Positions 21,014 to 31,171 are shown, counted from the stretch's first letter. The stretch is DNA of 64,000 nucleotides from Actinomycetes bacterium (GCA_023460975.1 JAEWOG010000067.1:124001-188000), one strand, 5' to 3'. The notes: generated by a model from the letters alone, not told the origin. Numbers and translations: made by a program.

Positions 21014-22141
21014 GTGACGGGGCTGCCTCGAGACCTGCACCCGATCGCCTGGTGGATCTGGGCGCTCGGGCTGTCGACGGCAGCCTCGTTCACGACCAAT
21101 CCGTTGCTGTTGGCGCTCATCATCGCCAGCGCGTGCCTCGTGGTCGCCGCTCGCCGGTCGAACCATCCGTGGGCGCGCGCGTTCAAGCTCTACCTGGTGC
21201 TCGCGGTCGTGATCGTCGTGCTCCGGGTCGTCTTCCGCATCATCTTCGGCGGGGTGGAGACCGGAACGGTCCTGGTGAACCTCCCCGAGATCCCCCTGCC
21301 CGACTGGGCGGCCGGCATCCGCCTGCTGGGTCCGGTCACCGTGGAGGGTCTGGCAGCAGGCTTCTACGACGGACTCCGGTTGGCGACCATCGTCATCTGT
21401 GTCGGGGCCGCCAACTGTCTGGCGAACCCCAAGCGGACGCTGGCGTGCGTGCCACCGGCCCTGTACGAGGTGGGCACGGCGCTGGTCGTCGCCGTCTCGA
21501 TCTTCCCGCAGCTCGTCGACAGCGCCCGCCGGGTGCGCCGAGCCCAGGCGTTGCGGGGCGGCCCCTCGGGCCGGGTGCGGGGGCTTCGTCGCTTCGTGGT
21601 CCCGGTGCTGGAGGACTCGTTGGAGCGCTCGCTGGCACTGGCGGCGAGCATGGACACGCGTGGGTACGGCCGCTCGGGTGGTGCCTCACGAGGCCAGCGC
21701 TGGCTCACGGGCAGCTTCCTCGTCGCGGCACTGCTGGGCCTGTGCCTGGTGACGTACGCGGTGCTCGATCCCACGGCCGCGGTGTGGCCGGCTGGGCCGA
21801 CGCTGGCGGTCAGCCTGCTCCTCGTCGCGCTCGGCATGGTGCTGGCGGGCCGCCGGGTGCAGCGCACTCGCTACCGTCCCGACCCGTTCGCCGGCCCCGA
21901 ACTGCTGACCGTCGCCATCGGCCTCGCCGTCGCGGCCCTCACCCACCGACTCTCCACGACCCAGGTCCTGGTCGCCTACCCGCCCCTGGACGCGTGGCCG
22001 TACCTGTCGACGTTGGCGCTTGCCGCCGGCGCGCTCGGGGCCCTGCCGGCCTTCCTCACCCCCGTACCCCGCGTCTCGGGGAGTCGGAATCCGCGCTCCG
22101 CACCCACGTCCACCCGCACCGAGGTCGAGGCCGCCGCGTGA
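21014..22141 (+). CDS. ecfT: ECF transporter T component (EcfT)
   Basis: Membrane scaffold that couples the ATPase to the substrate-binding S subunit of an energy-coupling-factor vitamin transporter. Of its 375 residues, the first ~115 and last ~150 are hydrophobic segments. The middle holds the coupling motifs RRAQALRGG and SMDTRGYGR, the paired Arg-containing helices that contact the ATPases. GTG 21014, with GAGGGA just upstream and 1 nt after the previous stop, is chosen; the upstream extension in this frame is not hydrophobic. Third of five coupled genes. Confidence 0.88.
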   Translation: MTGLPRDLHPIAWWIWALGLSTAASFTTNPLLLALIIASACLVVAARRSNHPWARAFKLYLVLAVVIVVLRVVFRIIFGGVETGTVLVNLPEIPLPDWAAGIRLLGPVTVEGLAAGFYDGLRLATIVICVGAANCLANPKRTLACVPPALYEVGTALVVAVSIFPQLVDSARRVRRAQALRGGPSGRVRGLRRFVVPVLEDSLERSLALAASMDTRGYGRSGGASRGQRWLTGSFLVAALLGLCLVTYAVLDPTAAVWPAGPTLAVSLLLVALGMVLAGRRVQRTRYRPDPFAGPELLTVAIGLAVAALTHRLSTTQVLVAYPPLDAWPYLSTLALAAGALGALPAFLTPVPRVSGSRNPRSAPTSTRTEVEAAA

Positions 22142-23772
22142 TCGAACTGCGTGACATTTCCTTCAGCTACGAGGTGGGCGACGACACCCCCGCGGCGCCC
22201 TCCGCTTCCGTGCGCCGCAGTGTCCTCGATGGTGTCGACCTCACGATCGAGGAGGGCGAGCTGCTCCTCCTGTCGGGGCGTACGGGCGTCGGCAAGTCGA
22301 CGCTGCTGGGCGTGTTGACCGGCCTGGTGCCCCGATTCACGGGCGGAACCCTGCGCGGCGACGTGCTCCTCGATGGCACCAGCGTGGTGCACGCCTCCCC
22401 GCGCGAGCGCGCGCACCTCGTCGGGTACGTCGCCCAGGACCCGCTGGCCGGGTTCGTGACCGACAGCGTCGAGGAGGAGCTGGCCTACGGCATGGAACAG
22501 CTCGGCATCGACCCGGGCACGATGCGGCGCCGGGTCGAGGAGACGCTCGATCTGCTCGGCATTGCCGACTTGCGCGAGCGCGACCTGCGTACGCTCTCGG
22601 GCGGCCAGCAGCAGCGCGTCGCCATGGGAGCCGTGCTCACCGTGCACCCCAAGGTGCTGGTGCTGGACGAGCCGACCTCCGCGCTCGACCCGACCGCGGC
22701 GGAGGACGTGCTCGCGACGATCACCCGGCTGGTGCACGACCTGGGCCTGACGGTCGTGCTCGCCGAGCACCGGCTGGAGCGGGTCGTTCCGTTCGCCGAC
22801 CGGATCTGCGTCCTGCACGGCGACGGGACCGTGCACGTCGACGATCCGGCGACCGTGCTGGCGACCTCGCCGGTGGTGCCGCCCATCGTGGAACTCGGGC
22901 GCATCGCCGGGTGGAGCCCGCTGCCGCTGACCGTGCGTGAAGCGCGCCGCCGGGCGGGATCGTTGCGAGATCTCGTGCCGCCCGCGCCGCAGCGACCCTC
23001 GGCGGGGGAGGTGCTGCTCGAGGCGAGGGGCGTACGCGTGATGCATGACCAGCACGTCGCGGTCCGCGACGTCGACCTGACGCTGCGCTCCGGTGAGGTG
23101 ACCGCTCTGATGGGGCGCAACGGGTCCGGGAAGTCGTCCCTGATCTGGGCGTTGCAGGGCACCGGTCGCCGGCGGGGCGGGTCCGTACGGGTGGCGGGTG
23201 GCGATCCTGCCGACCTGACGGCGCACGATCGGCGCGCCGCTGTCGGCCTGGTCCCGCAGACGGCAGCCGACCTGCTCTACCTCGAAACCGTCGCCGAGGA
23301 ATGCGCCGCCGCAGACGACGCGGCCGGCGCGGCCCCGGGTTCCTGCGCGGCGTTGCTGGCCGACTTCACGCCGGGCATCGATCCCCACACGCACCCGCGT
23401 GATCTCTCGGAGGGGCAGCGCCTCGCGCTCGCCCTGGCGGTGGTCCTGTCCACCGACGCCAAGGTGTTGCTGCTCGACGAGCCCACCCGCGGCCTGGACT
23501 ATCCCGCCAAGCAAGCGCTGGCCGACGTGCTGGCCCGCCTCGCCGAGACGGGCCACGCGGTGCTGGTGGCCAGCCACGACGTCGAGTTCGTCGCGCGCGT
23601 CGCGCACCGTGCAGTGGTGCTGGCCGAGGGGGAGGTCGTCTCCACGGGCGAGGCCCGCACGGTGCTGGCCCAGTCGCCCGCGTACGCGCCGCAGGTGGCC
23701 AAGGTGCTCGGGGCGCCGTGGCTGCTGGTGGACGAGGTGGCCGCCGCGCTGGCGTCCGAGGAGGCGTCGTGA
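22138..23772 (+). CDS. ecfA: ECF transporter fused double ATPase (EcfA-EcfA')
   Basis: Two ABC ATPase domains in one chain of 544 residues, powering the ECF transporter. Domain 1 has Walker A GRTGVGKS (47-54), signature LSGGQQQRVAMG and Walker B VLVLDEPTSALDP. Domain 2 has Walker A GRNGSGKS (326-333), a variant signature LSEGQRLALALA and Walker B VLLLDEPTRGLD. In many bacteria these are two genes, ecfA1 and ecfA2. GTG 22138 overlaps the ecfT stop by 4 nt. Confidence 0.92.
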   Translation: MIELRDISFSYEVGDDTPAAPSASVRRSVLDGVDLTIEEGELLLLSGRTGVGKSTLLGVLTGLVPRFTGGTLRGDVLLDGTSVVHASPRERAHLVGYVAQDPLAGFVTDSVEEELAYGMEQLGIDPGTMRRRVEETLDLLGIADLRERDLRTLSGGQQQRVAMGAVLTVHPKVLVLDEPTSALDPTAAEDVLATITRLVHDLGLTVVLAEHRLERVVPFADRICVLHGDGTVHVDDPATVLATSPVVPPIVELGRIAGWSPLPLTVREARRRAGSLRDLVPPAPQRPSAGEVLLEARGVRVMHDQHVAVRDVDLTLRSGEVTALMGRNGSGKSSLIWALQGTGRRRGGSVRVAGGDPADLTAHDRRAAVGLVPQTAADLLYLETVAEECAAADDAAGAAPGSCAALLADFTPGIDPHTHPRDLSEGQRLALALAVVLSTDAKVLLLDEPTRGLDYPAKQALADVLARLAETGHAVLVASHDVEFVARVAHRAVVLAEGEVVSTGEARTVLAQSPAYAPQVAKVLGAPWLLVDEVAAALASEEAS

Positions 23773-24569
23773 GCAGCGTCGAGGGCGCGGCCGTACCGCT
23801 CGGGCCCCGCTCGTTGCTCGTGCTGGGGATCGCCTCGCTGGCCGGACTCGCGATGTTGGCGTGGCCGCTGCTGCTGTCGGTGGAGCCCGGCTCCCGCACG
23901 GAGCCGCCCTTCCTGTTCCTGGCGCTGCTTCCGGTGCTGGTCGTCGTGGTCCTGGTGGAGTTGTCCGAGGGCGGGATGGACTCCCGGGTCCTCGCAGTGC
24001 TCGGGGTCCTGGCGGCGATCAACGCGTTGATGCGCGGGCTGGGGGCCGGCACCGCGGGCATCGAAATGGTCTTCTTCCTGCTCATCCTCGCCGGGCGGGT
24101 CTTCGGGCCGGGGTTCGGATTCGTGCTGGGCGCGGTCTCGCTGTTCGGCTCCGCGCTGCTCACCGCCGGGGTGGGCCCCTGGCTTCCGTTCCAGATGATC
24201 TGCGCCGCGTGGATCGGGATGGGGGCCGGACTGTTGCCGCGACGCCTGCGCGGTCGAGGGGAGATCGCGATCCTGGTGGCGTACGCGATCGTCGCCTCGT
24301 ACGCCTACGGCCTGTTGATGAACCTGTCGACCTGGCCGTTCGCCCTCGGCATCGTGGTGCCCGGCCAGGAGGGGTCCCTGTCCTACGTGGCGGGGGCGCC
24401 CCTGTTGGAGAACCTGCACCGCTTCGGGCTGTACACGCTCCTCACCTCGACCGGGGGATGGGACACCGGCCGCGCGATCACCACTTCGATCGCCGTTGTG
24501 CTGCTCGGGCCAGCCGTGCTCACGACCTTGCGCCGCGCCGCCCGCCGCGCGGTCGTGCTGCCCGGCTGA
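23769..24569 (+). CDS. ECF transporter S component, probable cobalamin (CbrT-like)
   Basis: Substrate-binding membrane subunit of 266 residues with about six to seven hydrophobic helices. The motif LILAGRVFGPGFGFVLGA and GVGPWLPFQMICAAWIGMGA is typical of actinobacterial S components in B12-regulated ECF loci. GAGGAGG lies 5 nt before GTG 23769, which overlaps the ATPase stop by 4 nt. Substrate assignment to cobalamin rests on the upstream riboswitch and operon context, not on visible binding residues. Confidence 0.8.
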   Translation: MSSVEGAAVPLGPRSLLVLGIASLAGLAMLAWPLLLSVEPGSRTEPPFLFLALLPVLVVVVLVELSEGGMDSRVLAVLGVLAAINALMRGLGAGTAGIEMVFFLLILAGRVFGPGFGFVLGAVSLFGSALLTAGVGPWLPFQMICAAWIGMGAGLLPRRLRGRGEIAILVAYAIVASYAYGLLMNLSTWPFALGIVVPGQEGSLSYVAGAPLLENLHRFGLYTLLTSTGGWDTGRAITTSIAVVLLGPAVLTTLRRAARRAVVLPG

Positions 24570-24578
24570 CGGCGCCCA

Positions 24579-24604
24579 CCTGAGCCGCCCGGCTGCGACT
24601 CAGG
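24579..24604. terminator. Weak hairpin between convergent genes
   Basis: CCTGAG (24579-24584) pairs with CTCAGG (24599-24604), with an inner GCC/GGC. It overlaps the stop codon of the minus-strand lipoprotein gene. Confidence 0.35.
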
Positions 24605-25727
24605 GCTCGACCAGCAGGATGCGGTCGTCGCCGTCCTGGGGATCCCCGCGCCCGTCGCGGTTGCTGGTCGTCACCCACAGGTCGCCCTCGGGGGTGGTGG
24701 CCACCGTACGGAGTCGGCCGTAGTCGCCGTCGATGACTGCCGCGGGGCGTACGGCCTTGCCCGCGCCCGTGACCTTGATCCGCCACAACCGGTTGCCGCG
24801 CAGGGCGGCCATCCACAGGTGCCCGTCGGCGAACGCGAGGCCGGAGGGAGAGGCCTGGTCGGTGCTCCACACCAACTGCGGATCGACGAACTCGTCCCCG
24901 CCGCCGGTGCCCTCCACCTCGGGCCAGCCGTAGTTGTTGCCCGGCTCGATCAGGTTGAGCTCGTCCCAGGTCTGGGAGCCGAACTCCGAGGCCCACAACC
25001 GACCCGCGTCGTCCCACGCGAGGCCCTGGACGTTGCGATGCCCCAGCGACCACACGGGCGAGCCGGGGGTCGGGTTGCCGGGCGCGGCCTCGCCGTCGGC
25101 GGTGATGCGCAGGATCTTGCCGCTCAGCGAGTCGGGGTCCTGCGCGCTCAGCTCGTCGCGGGCATCCCCGGTGGCGACGTAGAGGAAGCCGTCGGGGCCG
25201 AAGGCGATGCGGCCGCCGTCGTGGTTCTCGTGGGCCGGGATCGAGTCGAGGATTGCCTCCTCGATCGTGAGCTTGTCGCGCAGCGTGGCGCGCAGGACGC
25301 GGTTGTCGTCGGCCGTGGTGACGTAGAGGAAGACGGTCGAGTCCGTGGCGAAGTCGGGGGAGACGGCCACGCCCAGGAGCCCTGCCTCGCCGCGCGGCTC
25401 GGCGTCGTCGACCTGTCCCACCACGGTCGAGGTGCCGTCCGCGGCCACCTGCAGGACCCGGGTGGAGTCGCGTTCGGTGACCAGTGCGCTGCCGTCGGGC
25501 AGGAAGTCGATGCCCCACGGCACCTCGAGGCCGGTGGTGAGGTCGGAGACGCTGAACCGGCCGGGCTCGGCCGAGTCCTCGGGGTCCGGGGTCGGCACTG
25601 ACGAGCCGGGTGGCTGGGTGTAGACGGGGAACGGATCGTCCGGTTCCTCGCTGGCGCATGCCGTGAGCCCCAGCGCGGTGATCGCGGCAAGCCCTCCCGC
25701 CATCGTTCGGGTCCGTCGTTGCCTCAC
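24600..25727 (-). CDS. PQQ-dependent sugar dehydrogenase-like (GSDH) lipoprotein
   Basis: Predicted extracellular lipoprotein of 375 residues, with lipobox ALGLTAC (Cys ~24). The following six-bladed beta-propeller carries glucose/sorbosone-dehydrogenase motifs (GLEVPWGIDFLPDGSALVTE, EAGLLGVAVSPDF, YVTTADDNRVLR, NHDGGRIAFGPDGFLYVATG, YGWPEVEG). Such proteins oxidise aldoses with bound PQQ, though many actinobacterial members are untested. GTG 25727 overlaps the stop of the hydrolase upstream by 4 nt, so the two are co-translated. Confidence 0.88.
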   Translation of the reverse strand: MRQRRTRTMAGGLAAITALGLTACASEEPDDPFPVYTQPPGSSVPTPDPEDSAEPGRFSVSDLTTGLEVPWGIDFLPDGSALVTERDSTRVLQVAADGTSTVVGQVDDAEPRGEAGLLGVAVSPDFATDSTVFLYVTTADDNRVLRATLRDKLTIEEAILDSIPAHENHDGGRIAFGPDGFLYVATGDARDELSAQDPDSLSGKILRITADGEAAPGNPTPGSPVWSLGHRNVQGLAWDDAGRLWASEFGSQTWDELNLIEPGNNYGWPEVEGTGGGDEFVDPQLVWSTDQASPSGLAFADGHLWMAALRGNRLWRIKVTGAGKAVRPAAVIDGDYGRLRTVATTPEGDLWVTTSNRDGRGDPQDGDDRILLVEP

Positions 25728-26674
25728 GTGTCGACCTCCTCGATGAACTCCTGCAAGAGCGCGTGCACGACGTCGGGGTGCTCCATCTGGGTGAAGTGCG
25801 TGGAGGGCAGTTCGACGTACGCGGCCTCGCGCATGCGTTCGGCTGCGCTGAGCATGGCGCGCGAACCGGCCAGGACGTCGTAGCGCCCAGCCACGAAGAA
25901 GGCCGGAGCGGTGATCTTGGACAGCGACACGCGCGGGTGCTTGGAGCTGTGGACGGCGAGGTGGAAGTACCAGTCCAGAGGGGTGGTGAGGAAGTCGCGG
26001 ATCGCCAGCGCTGCCATCTCCTCGTCGGGGACCGGCAGCATGAAGCCGGAGTGGGAGATGACCTTCACCGCGCGCGGCCCGATCGGCAGTCGGGTGCTGA
26101 TCGGGGTGAGCAGGCCGCCCACCTGGCGTACGGCTCGTGAGACGCCTCGCGTGGCGGCGCGCGAGGCCCAGCGGGGCAGGCGGAGGGGCTCGAGCATCGT
26201 CGCGAACGTGTCGCCCGGAACTCCGCAGACCGCGAACAGGCCGCTGACGCGCTCAGGATGCTGGGTCGCGACCTCGTACATCGTGTTGACGCCCATCGAC
26301 CATCCGAGGAGCACGGCGCGGGCGATGCCGAAGTGGTCCATCACCGAGACGGCGTCGGTGGCGAACGCGGCCATGTCCACCGCGTCGCGGTCGCGCGGAA
26401 CCGCGGACCCGCCGACGCCGCGGTGGTACCAGGACACGACCCGGACCTGGGGGTTGTCGGTGAAGAAGCCCGGCCAGGCCCACGGCCCGGTGCCCAGCCC
26501 GTTGCACAGCACCACGGTGGGCCCGTCGATGCGCCCCTCGGGATCGTTCGTCCACGCCCGCAGCAGGGTGCCGTCGTCGGCCATCACGGAGCTGTGACCG
26601 ACAGCGAGCCGCGTCACGCGGCGCGGCGTTGCGCGGCCGGGAGGCTGCTCGACGTGCTCGGGGCCGGAGGTCAT
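25724..26674 (-). CDS. Alpha/beta-hydrolase fold protein
   Basis: Cytoplasmic hydrolase of 316 residues from ATG 26674. Oxyanion loop CNGLGTGPWAWPGF, nucleophile elbow LLGWSMGVNT (Ser in GWSMG), acid likely in VAGRYDVLAG and catalytic His in LPSTHFTQMEHPD. The substrate cannot be told from sequence; esterase, lipase or haloperoxidase-like are all possible. The GTG at 26692 would add six residues, but ATG 26674 sits 6 nt after a CAGAAT hexamer and fits the leaderless pattern seen elsewhere. First gene of a two-gene unit with the lipoprotein dehydrogenase. Confidence 0.85.
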   Translation of the reverse strand: MTSGPEHVEQPPGRATPRRVTRLAVGHSSVMADDGTLLRAWTNDPEGRIDGPTVVLCNGLGTGPWAWPGFFTDNPQVRVVSWYHRGVGGSAVPRDRDAVDMAAFATDAVSVMDHFGIARAVLLGWSMGVNTMYEVATQHPERVSGLFAVCGVPGDTFATMLEPLRLPRWASRAATRGVSRAVRQVGGLLTPISTRLPIGPRAVKVISHSGFMLPVPDEEMAALAIRDFLTTPLDWYFHLAVHSSKHPRVSLSKITAPAFFVAGRYDVLAGSRAMLSAAERMREAAYVELPSTHFTQMEHPDVVHALLQEFIEEVDT

Positions 26675-26680
26675 GTCTCG

Positions 26681-26686
26681 ATTCTG
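26681..26686 (-). promoter_or_regulatory. -10-like CAGAAT, leaderless start of the hydrolase
   Basis: Read on the minus strand, CAGAAT is followed by 6 nt and then the ATG at 26674. Confidence 0.4.
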
Positions 26687-26712
26687 CCGCACGCGGCCAC
26701 CCCCGTCAGGCT

Positions 26713-27621
26713 TCAGTCAGGCATCGGCTCCGTCAGCCGGTCGCCGGCACGCCCGCCCGGCCCCGTCGCGTACGTCGCGCCCACGCTCGCCACCACCACA
26801 CACGCCACGGCGAGCCACTGCACGCCGCTCAGGTGCTCGCCGAGGAGCGCGATGGCGGCCAGCGCTGCGGCGGCGGGTTCCAGCGACATCAGGATGCCGA
26901 AGGTGGCGGCCGGGAGGGTGCGCAGCGCCACCAGTTCGCAGGAGTACGGCACCACCGAGCTCAGCAGCCCGACACAGAGACCGATCAGCAGGATCCGACC
27001 GTCCAGGAGTTGCTCGCCGCCGCTGACCACGGCCGGCACCAGCAGCAGGGCGGCCGCCACGACGCTGGCCACGGCGAGCCCGTCGAACCCGGGCCACCGT
27101 CGGCCGGTCTCCGCGCTCATCAGGATGTACGCGGCCCACGCGGCGCCGGCCAGCAGCGCGTACGCAACGCCCACCCAGTCGAGGTCGGCGCGCTCGAGCC
27201 CGAGCAGCACCACCCCGAGGCCGGCGACCAGCGCCCAGACCAGGTCGCGCACCCGCCGAGACCCCAGCAGCGCGACCGCCAGCGGGCCGACGAATTCGAT
27301 GGTCACGGCGATGCCCAGCGGGATGCGGGCGAAGGACTGGTAGATCGCCCAGTTCATGACGGCCAGGCTCACCCCGAAGCCGATCGCCACCCGCCAGTGG
27401 GCCAGGGTGCGCCCGCGCAGGACCGGCCTGGCCACCAGCGCCATCACCACGGCGCTGGTGAGCAGACGCAGCCAGACCAGCGCGGTGGGTGGGATCTCGT
27501 CGAAGATGCTCTTGGCGACCGCGGCGCCCACCTGGACCGACACGATGCCGATCAGCACCAGCCAGACGGCGCGCAGGGAGGAGGAGGTGGCGCTCACGCG
27601 CCCATCATGACGGGCCGTCAT
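26713..27621 (-). CDS. EamA/RhtA-type drug/metabolite exporter
   Basis: Inner-membrane transporter of 302 residues with ten hydrophobic helices in two EamA repeats (first ~20-140, second ~155-290). Motifs such as FARIPLGIAVTIEFVGPLAVA and LLSSVVPYSCELVALRTLP are close to RhtA, the threonine/homoserine exporter. The substrate is inferred only at family level. ATG 27621 overlaps the stop of the PadR gene by 4 nt, so the regulator and exporter are coupled. GTG 27597 is an alternative start. Confidence 0.88.
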   Translation of the reverse strand: MTARHDGRVSATSSSLRAVWLVLIGIVSVQVGAAVAKSIFDEIPPTALVWLRLLTSAVVMALVARPVLRGRTLAHWRVAIGFGVSLAVMNWAIYQSFARIPLGIAVTIEFVGPLAVALLGSRRVRDLVWALVAGLGVVLLGLERADLDWVGVAYALLAGAAWAAYILMSAETGRRWPGFDGLAVASVVAAALLLVPAVVSGGEQLLDGRILLIGLCVGLLSSVVPYSCELVALRTLPAATFGILMSLEPAAAALAAIALLGEHLSGVQWLAVACVVVASVGATYATGPGGRAGDRLTEPMPD

Positions 27622-28187
27622 GCTGGGTCAGCGGCGATGTCGTCGGCGAGGCGCCGCAGCAGGTCGGTGGTGATCGCGTACTCGCTGTCGAAGTGGGCCA
27701 GACCCCAGTCGGCCACCAACGAGGGATAGCGCAGTTGCTGGCCCGGTGCGTCGGCGCCTGCCAACGACTCGCGTACCTCCTGCAGGTCTGCGCGCGCGGC
27801 GCGCAACTCGGTGAGGTAGTCGCTCAGCAGGGCACTCATCCGTGAGGGGTCGCTGAGGTGGCCCATGATCAGGCGCAGCGCGTAGGGGTGCTTGAAGACG
27901 GGGAAGCCCGGCGTGCTCCCGTCCGCCCACGACTGCAGCAGGTCGCGCCCGGACTCCGTGATGCGGTAGTGACTCGTCCGCCCGTCAGGCGAGGTGCGCG
28001 AGGACAGGAGTCCGCGCTCGGTGAGCCGGGATGCCTCCGTGTAGACCTGACTGGTGGCAGGGGAGGTCCAGTAGAAGCGCAGCGTGTTGTCCGCGCGGCG
28101 CTTGAGCTCGTACGCCGTGAGCTCGGCGTCGTCGAAGGTGAAGAGCGCGAGCAGCGCATATCCGGTCACCGACAGCCCTTGACTCAT
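27618..28187 (-). CDS. PadR-family transcriptional regulator
   Basis: Winged-helix repressor of 189 residues. The N-terminal PadR domain (~1-85) has TGYALLALFTFDDAELTAYE, SQVYTEASRLTERGLLSS and GRTSHYRITESG. A C-terminal helical dimerisation arm follows (PadR C, ~90-185). It is divergent from a DrrAB-type ABC exporter, with a 49-nt gap that contains a TTCC-N5-GGAA inverted repeat. The usual logic is repression of the exporter and of itself, relieved by a drug-like ligand. It is also coupled to the EamA exporter downstream. Confidence 0.92.
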   Translation of the reverse strand: MSQGLSVTGYALLALFTFDDAELTAYELKRRADNTLRFYWTSPATSQVYTEASRLTERGLLSSRTSPDGRTSHYRITESGRDLLQSWADGSTPGFPVFKHPYALRLIMGHLSDPSRMSALLSDYLTELRAARADLQEVRESLAGADAPGQQLRYPSLVADWGLAHFDSEYAITTDLLRRLADDIAADPA

Positions 28188-28205
28188 GGCCCTCCCTGAG
28201 TAGTG

Positions 28206-28218
28206 TTCCTAAATGGAA
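28206..28218. promoter_or_regulatory. Candidate PadR operator
   Basis: TTCC-TAAAT-GGAA inverted repeat in an AT-rich patch, in the 49-nt gap between the divergent padR and drrA-like genes. Confidence 0.5.
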
Positions 28219-28236
28219 TATAGCGGAGGGGGAGCC

Positions 28237-29213
<977 letters not shown>

Positions 29214-29217
<4 letters not shown>

Positions 29218-30041
29218 GCACTCTTGAGCGCCCGACGATCCACCGCACCACGCTGGCGCACCAGTCGTGGGCGATCACGCGACGCAACTTGATCCACATC
29301 AAGCGGATGCCCGAGATGCTAATGGACGTCACGCTGCAGCCGGTGATGTTCGTGCTGCTCTTCGCGTACGTCTTCGGTGGCGCGATCGCGGTCGACGGGG
29401 CGGCCTCGGGCTACCGCGAGTGGCTCCTGGCCGGGATCATGGGTCAGACCGTCGCCTTCGCCTCCTTCATCGTCGCCGTGGGCCTGACCGCCGACATCGA
29501 CAAGGGCATCGTCGACCGCATGCGGTCGCTGCCGATCCGGCTCTCCGCCGTGCTGGTGGGACGCAGCCTGTCGAGCCTGATCCACTCCAGCATCGGCATC
29601 GTGGTGATGAGCCTGACCGGCCTCGTGGTGGGCTGGCGGATCAGGGGATCGCTGCTGGACGCGGTGCTCGCGTACGCGCTGTTGCTGCTGTGGGCCTTCG
29701 CCATGATCTGGGTGGGCATCCTGGTGGGGTCCAAGCTGCGCTCGGTGGAGGCCGTCAACGGCGTCATGTTCACCACGATGTTCCCGCTGACCTTCCTGTC
29801 GAACGCCTTCGCGCCAGCCGAACGGATGCCGTCCTTCCTGCGCACCCTGGCCGAGTGGAATCCCATCTCGTCGCTCGTGCAGGCCGTGCGCGAGTTGTGG
29901 GGCAACGCGGCCCCGGTGGCCGACGACGCAGCACTGCCGCTGCAACACCCCGTGCTCGCGACGGTCATCTGGACCGTCGCCCTCACCGCCGTTCTGGCCC
30001 CGCTGGCCCTGAGGGCCTTCGCCGCCCGGACGGCCCAGTGA
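29214..30041 (+). CDS. ABC-2 type exporter permease (DrrB-like)
   Basis: Membrane subunit of 275 residues with six predicted helices, forming the channel for the DrrA-like ATPase encoded just upstream. The ABC-2 signature region is MFPLTFLSNAFAPAERMPSFL and AEWNPISSLVQAVRELWGN. ATG 29214 overlaps the ATPase stop (ATGA). Regulation is probably by the divergent PadR gene. Confidence 0.92.
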
Positions 30042-30082
30042 TCGCCTGCTCCTGACCCCCGCTCCTGAACCCCGGAGGAACC

Positions 30083-31162
30083 ATGACCAGCCTTCTCCTC
30101 GTCGGCACTCGCAAGGGACTGTGGATCGGCCGCAGCGACGACGCCCGCGCGCAGTGGTCCTGGCAAGGGCCGCTGTTTGAGATGGAGGAGGTCTACTCCG
30201 TCATGATCGACCGCCGCGGTGAGCGGCCTCGCCTTCTGGCTGGCTGCTCGTCGAGCTGGTTCGGGCCGCAGGTGCGCCGCTCGGATGACCTCGGCGCCAC
30301 CTGGGAGGAGACGCCAGGAGCCGTACGGTTCCCCGAGGACACTCAGGCCAGCCTCGAGCGGGTGTGGCAGTTGCAGCCTGGCGCCGAGCCGGGCGTGGTC
30401 TGGGCGGGCACGGAGCCCGGCGCGATCTTCCGCTCGACCGACTCCGGCGAGACGTTCGACCTCGTGCGCGGCTTGTGGGACCACCCGCACCGTACGGAGT
30501 GGAACGAGGGGTTCGGCGGTCAGGCATTCCACACGGTGCTCCCGCATCCCACGGATCCCAGCCGGGTGCTGGCCGCGATCTCCACGGGCGGTGTCTACGT
30601 GAGCGACGACGGCGGCGCCACGTGGCAGGCGTCCAACACGGGGGTCAAGGCGGAGTTCTTCCCCGGGGAGAGGCACTACCCGGAGTTCGGCCAGTGCGTG
30701 CACAAGGTTGCCCGCGACGCGGCTGACCCGGACCGGTTGTACCTGCAGAACCACGGCGGGGTGTACCGCTCCGACGATCAGGGCCACACGTGGAGCGACA
30801 TCGCCGAGGGGCTGCCGAGCGAGTTCGGGTTCGCGATGGTGACCCATCCGCGCCGCGGCGACACCGCCTACTCCTTCCCGATCGCCGACGCCGGTGCCCG
30901 CTGGCCCGTGGACGGGCGGGCGCGAGTGGCGCGTACGACCGACGCCGGCGACTCCTGGGAGTTGCTCGGCGAGGGGTTGCCGGACGGGTTCTTCGCGGCC
31001 GTCATGCGCGATGGGATGTGCGTCGACGACCACGACCCTGCCGGGGTCTACTTCGGCGGGCGCAACGGCACCGTCTTCGCCTCGGCCGACGAGGGCGAGA
31101 CGTGGCAGCGCATCGCGCAGGACCTGCCCGATGTCCTGGTCGTACGGGCGAGCCGGATCTGA
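30083..31162 (+). CDS. BNR/sialidase-like beta-propeller protein, cytoplasmic
   Basis: A 359-residue protein with Asp-box/BNR repeats (RSDDLGATWEE, RSTDSGETFDL, VSDDGGATWQA, RSDDQGHTWSD, RTTDAGDSWEL, ASADEGETWQR), about six propeller blades. There is no signal peptide, unlike secreted sialidases, and the catalytic Arg triad of true sialidases is not apparent. Related actinobacterial proteins are annotated glycosyl hydrolase or exo-alpha-sialidase without biochemical proof. CGGAGGAA supports ATG 30083. It stands 41 nt after the exporter permease and may be read through from it. Confidence 0.75.
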   Translation: MTSLLLVGTRKGLWIGRSDDARAQWSWQGPLFEMEEVYSVMIDRRGERPRLLAGCSSSWFGPQVRRSDDLGATWEETPGAVRFPEDTQASLERVWQLQPGAEPGVVWAGTEPGAIFRSTDSGETFDLVRGLWDHPHRTEWNEGFGGQAFHTVLPHPTDPSRVLAAISTGGVYVSDDGGATWQASNTGVKAEFFPGERHYPEFGQCVHKVARDAADPDRLYLQNHGGVYRSDDQGHTWSDIAEGLPSEFGFAMVTHPRRGDTAYSFPIADAGARWPVDGRARVARTTDAGDSWELLGEGLPDGFFAAVMRDGMCVDDHDPAGVYFGGRNGTVFASADEGETWQRIAQDLPDVLVVRASRI

Positions 31163-31165
31163 CCC

Positions 31166-31171
31166 TAGGCT
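31166..31171 (+). promoter_or_regulatory. -10-like TAGGCT, leaderless start of the SRPBCC gene
   Basis: TAGGCT is followed by 6 nt and then GTG 31178. No Shine-Dalgarno sequence is present. Confidence 0.5.
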
